Assembly: GCA_964247705.1 (NCBI GenBank) | Contig: CAXTVQ010000003.1 | Coordinates: 1 to 64,000 of the forward strand | Reading direction: 5' to 3' | Source of the DNA: LMUY01 sp964247705 | GTDB lineage: Bacteria > Pseudomonadota > Alphaproteobacteria > Acetobacterales > Acetobacteraceae | Length of the DNA stretch: 64,000 nt | Part shown: piece by piece, positions 1 to 7,648 of the stretch | Numbering within the stretch: position 1 is the first letter of the stretch | Layout of the letters: each line of letters opens with the position of its first letter | Program-made: the position numbers and the translations under genes | The notes under the pieces: generated by a model | What the model saw: the letters and a program-made list of their open reading frames with translations, nothing else | The model's database searches: none | What the model was told of the DNA's origin: nothing

Positions 1-673
1 GCGTCTTGGAGGCGGAGTTGATGATCTGGTCGATCGCCTGCATGGCGAAGTTGAACGTCATGAACTCGACGATCGGCCGCAGACCGGCCATCCCCGCGCC
101 CACGGCCATGCCGGTGAAGCCGTGTTCGGTGATCGGCGTGTCGATGATCCGGCGCGGGCCGAACTCGTCCAGCAGGCCCTGGCTGATCTTGTAGGCGCCC
201 TGATACTGCGCGACTTCCTCGCCCAGCAGGAACACCGTCTTGTCGCGGCGCATTTCGAGCGCCATCGCGTCGCGCAACGCCTCACGCACCGTGGTCGGTG
301 CGGTTGCACCCCAATCCTTCTCGGGCGCCGCCGCCGCCATTGCCGGACCGCTGGCGGAGACCGTTTCCGCCGGCCGCTTCGGCTCCAGCTTCTGCGGCGC
401 TTCGGCCGTCTGAGGAGCCGCAGCCTCCGCATCCCCTTCGCCCAGCACCGCGATCGGCGTGTTGACCGGCACGCCTTCGGTGCCCTCCTCGACCAGGATC
501 TTGGACAGCGTGCCTTCATCGACCGCCTCGACCTCCATCGTGGCTTTGTCGGTCTCGATCTCGGCGAGCACGTCGCCGGCGCGAACGTCCTCCCCCACCT
601 TCTTGAGCCAGCGGGCAAGCTTGCCCTCCGTCATCGTGGGAGACAGGGCAGGCATCAGGACTTGGGTTGACAC
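1..673 (-). CDS. pdhB: Pyruvate dehydrogenase E1 component, beta subunit (5' part, runs off the window)
   Basis: This is the E1 beta subunit of the pyruvate dehydrogenase complex, which with E1 alpha makes the TPP enzyme that decarboxylates pyruvate. The reading frame starts at a GTG at 671-673, six bases after the pdhA stop, and stays open to the window edge, giving 224 codons of an expected 450 or so. Residues 1-80 form a lipoyl domain, with the lipoyl-lysine motif ETDKATME, followed by an Ala/Pro-rich linker. The beta-subunit core then begins (LRDAMALEM, LGEEVAQYQGAY, DTPITEHGFTGMAVGAGMAG). A lipoyl domain fused to E1 beta is known in alphaproteobacteria. The 3' half, and any following E2 gene, lie outside the window. 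Confidence 0.95.
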   Translation of the reverse strand, partial: MSTQVLMPALSPTMTEGKLARWLKKVGEDVRAGDVLAEIETDKATMEVEAVDEGTLSKILVEEGTEGVPVNTPIAVLGEGDAEAAAPQTAEAPQKLEPKRPAETVSASGPAMAAAAPEKDWGATAPTTVREALRDAMALEMRRDKTVFLLGEEVAQYQGAYKISQGLLDEFGPRRIIDTPITEHGFTGMAVGAGMAGLRPIVEFMTFNFAMQAIDQIINSASKT

Positions 674-679
674 GTTCGG

Positions 680-1699
680 TCAGGCCTCCAGCAGCACGTC
701 GGTCCACAGTTCGCGCTCATCCGGCTCGGGGCTGGACTGGGCGAACTCGGCCGCTTCGTTCACCCGGGCGCGGACCTTGGTGTCGATCTCCTTCAGCGCG
801 CCCTCGTCGGCACCCAGCTCCATCAGCAGCCGGCGGGCCTGCTCGATGCAGTCGTGCTCGTCGCGCATCTTCTGGATCTCGTCGCGGGTGCGGTACTTGC
901 CCGGGTCCGACATCGAATGCCCCCGGTAGCGGTAGGTCTTCATCTCCAGCAGGAACGGGCCGTTGCCGGCGCGGCAATGCGCCACCGCCTCCTCCGCAGC
1001 ACGGCGGACCGCGGTCACGTCCATGCCGTCCACCTCGGCATTGGCCATGCTCCAGGGCGCGCCGTTCTTGGACAGCTCACGCGAGGCGCTGGACCGCTCG
1101 ATGCTGGTACCCATGCCGTACTTGTTGTTCTCGATCACGTAGATGCAGGGCAGCTTCATCAGCGCCGCCAGGTTGAAGCTCTCGAACACCTGGCCCTGGT
1201 TCGCGGCCCCGTCCCCGAAATACGTCACGGCGACATGGTCGTCCTCGCGGTACCAGTTGGCGAAGGCGAGCCCGGTCCCGATGCTGACCTGGGCGCCGAC
1301 GATGCCGTGGCCGCCGAAGAACTTCTTCTCGCGGCTGAACATGTGCATCGAGCCGCCCTTGCCCTTGGAGTAGCCGCCCGAGCGCCCGGTCAGCTCCGCC
1401 ATGACGCCGCGCGGCTCCATCCCGGTTGCCAGCATGTGGCCATGGTCGCGGTAGGAGGTAATGACCTCGTCGCCGGCCTTCAGCGCGCCCTGCATGCCGA
1501 CGACCACGGCTTCCTGACCGATATACAGGTGGCAGAACCCGCCGATCAGGCCCATGCCGTACAACTGCCCGGCCTTCTCCTCGAACCGGCGGATCAGCAG
1601 CATGTCGCCGTAAGCCTTCAGCAGATCGTCCTGCGACATGCTGAAGTTCGAGCGTTCCGGCCGCGTGCTGCCGTTCATTCCCTCGGCGATCTGTGCCAT
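680..1699 (-). CDS. pdhA: Pyruvate dehydrogenase E1 component, alpha subunit
   Basis: E1 alpha subunit of the pyruvate dehydrogenase complex, linking glycolysis to the TCA cycle. The 339-residue length fits the family. The TPP-binding motif runs from GDGAANQG (about residues 162-169) to the NN near 191. The regulatory-loop region follows (ERSSASRELS, about 201-210), then YRYRGHSMSDPGKYR (about 256-270). The ATG at 1697-1699 is preceded by a good ribosome site (AAGGGAGC), which supports this start. pdhB follows six bases after the stop, so the two subunits are surely co-transcribed. Confidence 0.97.
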   Translation of the reverse strand: MAQIAEGMNGSTRPERSNFSMSQDDLLKAYGDMLLIRRFEEKAGQLYGMGLIGGFCHLYIGQEAVVVGMQGALKAGDEVITSYRDHGHMLATGMEPRGVMAELTGRSGGYSKGKGGSMHMFSREKKFFGGHGIVGAQVSIGTGLAFANWYREDDHVAVTYFGDGAANQGQVFESFNLAALMKLPCIYVIENNKYGMGTSIERSSASRELSKNGAPWSMANAEVDGMDVTAVRRAAEEAVAHCRAGNGPFLLEMKTYRYRGHSMSDPGKYRTRDEIQKMRDEHDCIEQARRLLMELGADEGALKEIDTKVRARVNEAAEFAQSSPEPDERELWTDVLLEA

Positions 1700-1895
1700 G
1701 GCGCGCTCCCTTCGGTGTTCGTTCTCACCTAGCGCCGCTCCGGCGTAGCGACAAGGTCACACACGGCGCCAATCGAGCAAGAGCGCTGCGCCCCGGAGGT
1801 AATCCCGGTCTGAAGGCGTGGTGCGAAGGACCATTGGAAGTGGAATTGGTTCGGTGTCATACCCATAACAGGCCTACCTTGCTGAGAAGGTTTTC

Positions 1896-2879
1896 ATGTC
1901 AGTCGCTGGGAGCGTGATGCTCCCCACATTCCGAAGATTGAGCCGCCACGAATACGGCGCGTTGGAGACTGTCGAACTCGATCCCGATCAAACCGAGCGC
2001 TTCCTGGGCCCGGTATGTGAAATCCTCGAGGCTGTTCGCCGCGGCCCCAATCACGCCGTCGTGGCCATCGAGGTCTGCGGCACGATGGCCGGGTTCTTCG
2101 TCCTGCACCCGCAAGCCCGCGAACCCTCCTGCTGGTGGCTCGGCTGGATCGCCATCGATCGCCGCCAACAGGGCCACGGGTATGGCCGCGTCGCGCTACA
2201 GGCCGTCTGGAGGCATCTGCGCCGGATTTCGGGCTGCCGGCGCGTCCGGTTGCTGGTGGCACCAGATAATACCCGGGCGCGGCGCCTCTATCAGCAGAGC
2301 GGCTTCCGAGAGGCAGGCATGTCGCAAGCCAGCAAGGAGATGATCCTGGAGCTTGTCCTGCCGGCCGCCGTGGACGCCGGCCAACTCGACGCGTTCAATC
2401 TGATCGCGGTCGCTGCCCGGGCCCGGCGTGTGTTCCGCCATTGGCGGCTGCGGCAGAGCGCCGGTCCGCATGCGGCTTGGGTGATCGGCGTGGAGCGTGG
2501 TCCGCCAGAACCGGACCTCGGCTTCAGTCCAAGATCTTGTAATGGAACCCCGTCCCGTGCGGATGGCCGCGAGCGTCGACCGTGTGCCCCGGGATCGTTC
2601 CAGCCTGCCTCCATCCAGCGTCGCTGTAGAGCCACTCCGTATCCTCGTCGGCGCGTATGGCCCATGTCAGCAATGTGCGGCCGGACCGGCGGGCGGCTTG
2701 CTCTGCGGCACCGATCAGTGCGGGCGCAAGGATGCGGCAGTGCGCTCCTGGAGCAAGGAGGAGACAGGTTACCTCCGCCCGGTGCCGGCCATTCTCGGCC
2801 GTATCCAGCCCGAGCTGCACGGATCCGGCCAGGACACCCTGCCGCCAGACCGCGAACAGTTTCGTGCCGCCCCTCGTGA
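1896..2879 (+). CDS. GNAT-family N-acetyltransferase with an unusual C-terminal extension
   Basis: The first 155 residues read as a GNAT acetyltransferase. The acetyl-CoA loop region is RQQGHGYGRVAL (about residues 89-100), and the closing strand is APDNTRARRLYQQSGF. The substrate is unknown. The ATG at 1896 follows a clear ribosome site (AGAAGG, 5 bases away). The open frame continues to 327 residues, but the last 170 or so look like low-conservation Arg/Pro-rich sequence. Its final 356 bases lie antisense to the 3' end of the next gene, whose protein looks genuine to its last residue. The functional protein may be only about 160-190 residues, with the tail arising from loss of an earlier stop. 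I trust the domain, not the 3' boundary. Confidence 0.7.
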   Translation: MSVAGSVMLPTFRRLSRHEYGALETVELDPDQTERFLGPVCEILEAVRRGPNHAVVAIEVCGTMAGFFVLHPQAREPSCWWLGWIAIDRRQQGHGYGRVALQAVWRHLRRISGCRRVRLLVAPDNTRARRLYQQSGFREAGMSQASKEMILELVLPAAVDAGQLDAFNLIAVAARARRVFRHWRLRQSAGPHAAWVIGVERGPPEPDLGFSPRSCNGTPSRADGRERRPCAPGSFQPASIQRRCRATPYPRRRVWPMSAMCGRTGGRLALRHRSVRAQGCGSALLEQGGDRLPPPGAGHSRPYPARAARIRPGHPAARPRTVSCRPS

Positions 2880-3540
2880 CCGCCCGCGTCACGTTGCGCC
2901 AGTAAGCCTGGGCTTTGGGGCGGTCGAGAGGGTCATGGAATGGCGTGCAAGCGCCGCCGGCGACGCAGTCCTGCAGAAGTTTCGAGAGCGGCCGTTCGGC
3001 GCTCTCGGCTGCTGTCAGATCCAGCTCCTCCGTCACCAGGCCAGAGAGCGGCTTGGCGTAACGCGCCTCGATCGAGGCTGCCGGGTTGTCGAGTGCTCGC
3101 AGCCCGGGTCGCCGTAGGTAGCCGTTCTTCTCGTAGAAGGCGTGCGCCCGGGTGAACAGCACGTCGGACCACAGCGTCATTCGAGTGGCGCCGGCGTCCC
3201 GGGCGTGGTCCTCGGCTTGCCGGAGCAGATCGTATCCGAGTCCGGTGCCCCGGTATCCGGGCGCGACATACATCCGGGCGATGTGCCATCCGTCCTCCGC
3301 CGGGTAGGTCGCGACCATGCCAACGACAAGGCCTGAGGTCTCAGCCGACCAGATCGCACCGCCAGCAGCTACGTAGGACGTCGCAAGACTCTGGATGTCC
3401 GGTATTTCGGCCGCAACGTCGATCAGTCCGGGTGTGTACTCGCCCCAACACGTGGCGATGAGAGCGAGGTAACCTGGGCCGTCGGCATCGACGCCGGGGC
3501 GGATGACGCAAGGCGGGTCAAGCAAGGCCGGGTCAAGCAA
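2524..3540 (-). CDS. Tandem GNAT-domain acetyltransferase
   Basis: A 338-residue protein with two GNAT-like halves. The N-terminal half (about residues 12-155) has a typical acetyl-CoA loop (VAPGYRGTGLGYDLL) and the late-domain motif FTRAHAFYEKNGYLR. The C-terminal half (about 170-338) keeps the fold pattern but has a weaker CoA loop, so it may be non-catalytic. The substrate is not recognisable. The only upstream start is TTG (3538-3540), which overlaps the end of the preceding aminotransferase by 8 bases. A second TTG lies 15 bases later in a tandem duplication. The position implies co-transcription with the two aminotransferases. Its 3' end overlaps the converging GNAT gene by 356 bases. 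Confidence 0.75.
   Translation of the reverse strand: MLDPALLDPPCVIRPGVDADGPGYLALIATCWGEYTPGLIDVAAEIPDIQSLATSYVAAGGAIWSAETSGLVVGMVATYPAEDGWHIARMYVAPGYRGTGLGYDLLRQAEDHARDAGATRMTLWSDVLFTRAHAFYEKNGYLRRPGLRALDNPAASIEARYAKPLSGLVTEELDLTAAESAERPLSKLLQDCVAGGACTPFHDPLDRPKAQAYWRNVTRAVTRGGTKLFAVWRQGVLAGSVQLGLDTAENGRHRAEVTCLLLAPGAHCRILAPALIGAAEQAARRSGRTLLTWAIRADEDTEWLYSDAGWRQAGTIPGHTVDARGHPHGTGFHYKILD
3511..3540 (-). repeat. 15-bp tandem duplication carrying two possible TTG starts
   Basis: On the minus strand, a 15-base unit beginning TTGCTTGACCCG occurs twice in a row (3540-3526 and 3525-3511, one late mismatch) and encodes LLDPA-LLDPP. The first copy also holds the TGA stop of the aminotransferase gene. 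The duplication therefore gives the tandem GNAT gene two equivalent TTG start options. Confidence 0.7.
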
Positions 3541-4735
3541 GAGAGGAGCAAAACGCCTGGATGCGGGAGCATGCTTCCTTCAGCGCGGTGTCGTTCGTCG
3601 CGTAGCTGATCCGGAGATACGGGCTCATGCCAAACGCTGCGCCGTGCACGACCGCGACGTGCTGCTCTTCCAGCAAGGCCATGGCGAAGTCGGCGTCCGT
3701 TTCGAGACGGGCTCCGTTCGGCGTCACCTTGCCCAGGCACCCGGCGATGTTCGGGAACACGTAGAATGCTCCCTCCGGCCGGTGGCACATCAGGCCGGGC
3801 GCCGCGTTCAAGGCGTCCACCACGAAATCACGCCGCCGCCGATAGGCAGCCGCCTGCTCGGCGACGCTGTCCTGCGGGCCGTCGAGGGCGGCTGCGGCCG
3901 CAGCCTGGGTGATGCCGGATACGCCAGCCGTCATGTGCCCCTGCATCGACACCATGGCCTTGATCAACGGGCGAGGCCCCGCCGCGAAACCGACGCGCCA
4001 CCCCGTCATGGCGTAGGTCTTGGACACGCCCGACAAGGTCAAGACCCGGTCCCGCAGCGCCGGTACGACCGCCGCCATGGTTGCGTGGGGCTCCCCCGTG
4101 TAGAGCAGGTGCTCATACATGTCGTCGGACATGATCCAAACGTGCGGGTGCCGCAGCAGCACCTCGCCGAGTGCCGCCATCTCCGCGGCGGAACACGCGG
4201 CGCCCGTGGGATTATTGGGGAAGTTCAGCATCAACCACTTGGTGCGTGACGTGATGGCGGCGTCGAGGTCCTCGGGGCGCAGCTTGAAGCCGTTGTTCTG
4301 CGGGCAGTTGACCGGGACCGGCACGCCCCCGACCAAGGCCGTCATCAGCGGATAGGCGCCCCAGTAAGGCGCGGGGATCACCACTTCGTCCCCTTCGTCG
4401 ACCGTCGCCATCAAAGCGTTGAACAGCCCCTGCTTGCCGCCGGCCGACACGCTGATCTCGTCCAACTCGAAGTGAAGGCCGGAGTCGCGCAGGAACTTGC
4501 GCTGGATCGCCTGTTTCAGCGCCGGCACACCGTCTTGCGGCGTGTATTTCGTCTCCCCCCTGAGCGCCGCCTGGTGCGCTGCCTCGATCGCGTGGGGTGG
4601 GCTGGCGAAATCGGGCTCGCCGATGGTCAGCGAGACGACATCCACGCCGGCCGCCCGCATCGCCCTGGCCTTGGCCGTCATCGACATGGTGGCGGCGACG
4701 GGAACGCGGGCTTGTCGCGTGGAAAGAGCAGGCAT
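3533..4735 (-). CDS. Class I pyridoxal-phosphate aminotransferase (copy A)
   Basis: A fold-type I PLP aminotransferase of the aspartate aminotransferase Ib type, 400 residues from the ATG at 4733-4735. Visible motifs are LTIGEPDFASPP, the GGKQ segment, NFPNNPTGAA (PLP-binding Asn), MSDDMYEHLLY, the PLP lysine in SGVSKTYAMTGWR, and the carboxylate-binding Arg in YLRISYA. It is clearly a paralogue of the next gene upstream and has the same length. It differs in the substrate-pocket segment (PAPYWGAYP against PSPCWVSYP), so its amino donor may differ. An in-frame upstream start would overlap the previous gene, whereas this ATG leaves a 26-base gap. It probably belongs to a minus-strand operon: permease, copy B, copy A, GNAT. 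Confidence 0.9.
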   Translation of the reverse strand: MPALSTRQARVPVAATMSMTAKARAMRAAGVDVVSLTIGEPDFASPPHAIEAAHQAALRGETKYTPQDGVPALKQAIQRKFLRDSGLHFELDEISVSAGGKQGLFNALMATVDEGDEVVIPAPYWGAYPLMTALVGGVPVPVNCPQNNGFKLRPEDLDAAITSRTKWLMLNFPNNPTGAACSAAEMAALGEVLLRHPHVWIMSDDMYEHLLYTGEPHATMAAVVPALRDRVLTLSGVSKTYAMTGWRVGFAAGPRPLIKAMVSMQGHMTAGVSGITQAAAAAALDGPQDSVAEQAAAYRRRRDFVVDALNAAPGLMCHRPEGAFYVFPNIAGCLGKVTPNGARLETDADFAMALLEEQHVAVVHGAAFGMSPYLRISYATNDTALKEACSRIQAFCSSLA

Positions 4736-4761
4736 AAGGGATTTTCTCGGCGTGAAAGGGC

Positions 4762-5964
4762 TCAGGTCAGGGCTTGGCAGAAATGCTGGATACGCGTGCA
4801 CGCCTCGCGCAGAGCCTCCGTGCTGGTCGCGTAGCTGACGCGGAAATGCCCAGGATACAGGAAGGCCGAACCGTGCACCGCGGCGACCCCGGTCTCGTCG
4901 AGCAGCGCCACGACGAAGCTCTCGTCATTCGTGATCTTGGCGCCCTTGGGCGAGGTCTTGCCGACGCACCCGTTCATGGACGGGAACACGTAGAAGGCGC
5001 CTTCAGGCCGGTGGCAGGTAAGCCCAGGAGCCTGGTTGAGCATGTCCACGACCATGTCACGCCGGGCCTGGTAGACCTCCACCATCTCGGGGATGAAATC
5101 CTGCGGTCCGTTCAGCGCCTCGACCGCGGCCGCCTGGCTGATGCTCGAGGTGTTGGACGTGGACTGCGACTGCAGCTTGTCCATCGCCTTGATGACCGCC
5201 TTCGGGCCACCCGCAAACCCGATGCGCCAGCCCGTCATGGCGTAGGCCTTGGAGCAGCCGTTCATCGTGATGGTCCGGTCGCGCAGCTTCGGCTCGACCT
5301 GAACGATGGTTGCGAACTCGAAGTCTCCGTAGGTCAATTTCTCGTAGATGTCGTCAGTGAAGACCCATACGTGGGGATGGCGCAGCAATACGTCCGCCAG
5401 GGCCTTCAACTCCGCCGCAGAATAGGCAGCCCCCGTCGGGTTGCACGGACTGTTCAGCATCAGCCACTTCGTCTTGGGGGTGATCGCCGCCTCAAGGTCT
5501 TGCGGCTGCAGCTTGAAGCCGTTGTTTTGGCCGCATGGGACGATCACCGGCGTGCCGTCCGCGAGTGCCACGATATCCGGGTAGCTGACCCAGCAAGGGC
5601 TGGGGATGATCACTTCGTCCCCCGCATCGAGCGTGGCGACCATGGCGTTGTAGATGATCTGCTTCCCGCCAGTCGCGACGATGATCTCGTCCGGCGCGTA
5701 GTCGAGCCCGGAGTCGCGCTTGAACTTGGCCGCGACGGCCTTGCGCAACGCCGGCGTGCCAGCGACGTCCGTGTACTTCGTGTCGCCGGCCTCGATGGCA
5801 CGGATGGCGGCTTGCTTGACGTTCTCGGGCGTGTCGAAATCCGGCTCGCCGGCGGAGAGGCTGATCACGTCCCTGCCCTCGGCCTGGAGCGCACGGGCCT
5901 TGGTGGCGATCGCGATGGTCTGGCTCGGGCTCACACGTCCCAGCCGCTCGGCAATAAACGTCAT
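4762..5964 (-). CDS. Aspartate-type class I aminotransferase (copy B)
   Basis: A 400-residue PLP aminotransferase that looks like the standard alphaproteobacterial aspartate aminotransferase, a family that may also act on prephenate. Motifs are LSAGEPDFDTPENV, TGGKQIIYNA, SPCNPTGAAY, the PLP lysine in NGCSKAYAMTGWR, and the substrate Arg in HFRVSYAT. The start at 5962-5964 gives the family's usual N-terminus (MTFIAERLGRVSPS); a longer frame would run into the permease gene. Copy B is the likelier housekeeping enzyme of the tandem pair. The gap to the upstream permease is 35 bases. Confidence 0.92.
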   Translation of the reverse strand: MTFIAERLGRVSPSQTIAIATKARALQAEGRDVISLSAGEPDFDTPENVKQAAIRAIEAGDTKYTDVAGTPALRKAVAAKFKRDSGLDYAPDEIIVATGGKQIIYNAMVATLDAGDEVIIPSPCWVSYPDIVALADGTPVIVPCGQNNGFKLQPQDLEAAITPKTKWLMLNSPCNPTGAAYSAAELKALADVLLRHPHVWVFTDDIYEKLTYGDFEFATIVQVEPKLRDRTITMNGCSKAYAMTGWRIGFAGGPKAVIKAMDKLQSQSTSNTSSISQAAAVEALNGPQDFIPEMVEVYQARRDMVVDMLNQAPGLTCHRPEGAFYVFPSMNGCVGKTSPKGAKITNDESFVVALLDETGVAAVHGSAFLYPGHFRVSYATSTEALREACTRIQHFCQALT

Positions 5965-5999
5965 GTCGGATATCCGGGTGTCACAAGAAGCGGCGCACC

Positions 6000-6812
6000 C
6001 TATGCCCGGCGACGCCCGGCGGCAACCGTGCGCTGTTGCACCAGCCATGCCCCGATCAGGGCCGTGGACACGAACACCAGGATGACGGTCGCTAGCGCGT
6101 TGAGCTCGGGCGTGGCGCCCAGCTTGAGCGAGGAGAATACGACCATCGGCAAGGTGGACGCGCCCGGCCCGGAGACGAAGCTCGCCACCACGAGGTCATC
6201 CAGGCTCAGGGTGAAGGCGAGCAGCCATCCGGACATGAGCGCCGGGGCAAGCAGGGGCAACGTGATCCGCAGGAAAGCGGAAGCAGGCGTGCAGCCCAGA
6301 TCCATCGCCGCCTCCTCGAGCTCCGACCCGGACCCGGCCAACCGCGCCCGAACCACGACCGCGACGTAGGACAGCGAGAACGAGACATGCGCCACGGCGA
6401 TCGTGATGGCGCCGCGCTGGGCGGGAAAGCCCAGGAACTGCTCCGAGGACACGAACAGCAGCAGCAGCGACAAGCCGATCAACACGTCCGGCAACACGAG
6501 GCGCGTAGCGAGGAGGGTGTCCAGCAAGCCGCGTCCGCCGACCCGGCCGAACCGCTCCAGCACGACGCCCGCCGCCGTACCCAGCACCGTCGCTCCCGTT
6601 GCGGACAACGCTGCGACCTCCAGGGAGAGCAAGCCCGCCTGCTTCAACCCGGAATCGTGCCAGAGCGTCCCATACCAGCGGAAAGACAGGCCCGACAGGA
6701 CGGTCGTCAGACGCGAGTCGTTGAAGCTCGTCAGCACCAGCAGCGCCACGGGTATGAACAAGAACGCGTAGCCGAACAACAAGGCCGCCAGCAGGGTGCG
6801 CGAGAGTTTCAT
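6000..6812 (-). CDS. ABC transporter permease, PotC/PotI type (orphan)
   Basis: A 270-residue inner-membrane permease with about six transmembrane stretches. The ATPase-docking EAA-type loop is visible (ELEEAAMDLGCTPASAFLRI, followed by TLPLLAPAL). The N-terminus and the closing SLDDLVVASFVSGPG segment match the second permease of spermidine/putrescine-type importers. The start ATG (6810-6812) has a good ribosome site (GAGGAG). No ATPase, partner permease or periplasmic binding protein lies beside it: the upstream neighbour is divergent and unrelated, and downstream are aminotransferases. It either works with subunits encoded elsewhere or is a leftover of a broken operon. The substrate is unknown; a polyamine or related amine is a family-based guess. 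Confidence 0.85.
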   Translation of the reverse strand: MKLSRTLLAALLFGYAFLFIPVALLVLTSFNDSRLTTVLSGLSFRWYGTLWHDSGLKQAGLLSLEVAALSATGATVLGTAAGVVLERFGRVGGRGLLDTLLATRLVLPDVLIGLSLLLLFVSSEQFLGFPAQRGAITIAVAHVSFSLSYVAVVVRARLAGSGSELEEAAMDLGCTPASAFLRITLPLLAPALMSGWLLAFTLSLDDLVVASFVSGPGASTLPMVVFSSLKLGATPELNALATVILVFVSTALIGAWLVQQRTVAAGRRRA

Positions 6813-6863
6813 GCCATGGCTCCTCGGCTATTCTGCCACAGCTAGGTGCAACTCTGGCACGCC

Positions 6864-6889
6864 AGGCAAGGATCGTTTAGGCAAGGATC
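6864..6889 (+). repeat. Duplicated 11-base unit containing the ribosome binding site
   Basis: AGGCAAGGATC occurs at 6864-6874 and again at 6879-6889, a 15-base period, ending directly at the ATG of the phosphatase gene. Each copy carries a Shine-Dalgarno-like AAGGA. The upstream copy is at about 20 bases and the nearer copy closer than usual, so the duplication may affect ribosome loading. Confidence 0.65.
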
Positions 6890-7648
6890 ATGGCCGAGAC
6901 ATCCACCCCTGCCCCGCCCTATGTCGTCGAGCTCGCTGGCGTGTCCAACCTGAGGGACATCGGTGGCTACCTCACCGAGGACGGACATGTCGTCCGCCGT
7001 GGGATGGTGTTCCGGTCCGCGGCGCTTGCGAAACTGACGCAGGCCGACATCGCCGTCGTGGATACGCTGGGATTACGGACGATCTGCGACTTCCGCGGCG
7101 TTGCGGAGAGCCAGAACGCGCCGACTCCGCTGACCGGCCCGGCGATCGTGAACCTGCCGATCGAACCGACTGTAGGGGCCGGGCTGCGCGACATCCTGCG
7201 CACGAAGGAGGCGAGCGGCGAGGCACTGTATGCCGTGCTGGAACGGGCCTATGCCGCCTACGCGCTGTCCAGCCAGGAGCAGTACCGCACCATGTTGGAC
7301 CTGGTCGCGGATGGAGGCACGCCGCTTTTGTTCCATTGCTCTGCCGGGAAGGACCGGACCGGGTTTGGCGCGGCCTTGCTGCTTACGGTGCTCGGTGTCG
7401 CATGGGATACAGTCGTCGCCGACTTCCAGGCTACGAACCGGCTCTGGCGTCGCGATACGGTGCCTGCCGACGACATTCCGCCGTCCGTCCGCGAGTCGCT
7501 GCTTCAGGCTGACCCGGCGTTGCTAGCGGCCGCATTCGAGGCAGCCCGGCGTCGATACGGTTCGGTGGAGGCATTCCTGGAACAGGCGCTCGGCTTCGGA
7601 CCGGCCCGCAGACAGCGTCTACGCGATGTGATGTTGGAGGAAGCTTGA
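6890..7648 (+). CDS. Tyrosine-protein phosphatase (Y_phosphatase3 type)
   Basis: A 252-residue dual-specificity/tyrosine phosphatase-like enzyme. The N-terminus has the family signature VSNLRDIGGYL and GMVFRSAAL. The P-loop is HCSAGKDRTG (about residues 149-158) with the nucleophilic Cys, the variant with Lys used by bacterial lipid/tyrosine phosphatases of this family. The acid region DFRGVAE is present. No signal peptide is seen, so it should be cytoplasmic. The natural substrate is unknown. The stop TGA shares its last base with the ATG of the following enoyl-CoA hydratase, indicating translational coupling. Confidence 0.9.
   Translation: MAETSTPAPPYVVELAGVSNLRDIGGYLTEDGHVVRRGMVFRSAALAKLTQADIAVVDTLGLRTICDFRGVAESQNAPTPLTGPAIVNLPIEPTVGAGLRDILRTKEASGEALYAVLERAYAAYALSSQEQYRTMLDLVADGGTPLLFHCSAGKDRTGFGAALLLTVLGVAWDTVVADFQATNRLWRRDTVPADDIPPSVRESLLQADPALLAAAFEAARRRYGSVEAFLEQALGFGPARRQRLRDVMLEEA

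Noticed and set aside
58..618. A 186-codon frame near the window start
   Set aside because: It is a shifted frame of pdhB, whose true frame has a lipoyl domain and runs off the edge.
4774..6369. A 531-codon plus-strand frame antisense to the aminotransferase and permease
   Set aside because: Composition is that of a shadow frame (Arg/Asp/Leu/His-rich, no motifs), and the minus strand carries all conserved residues.
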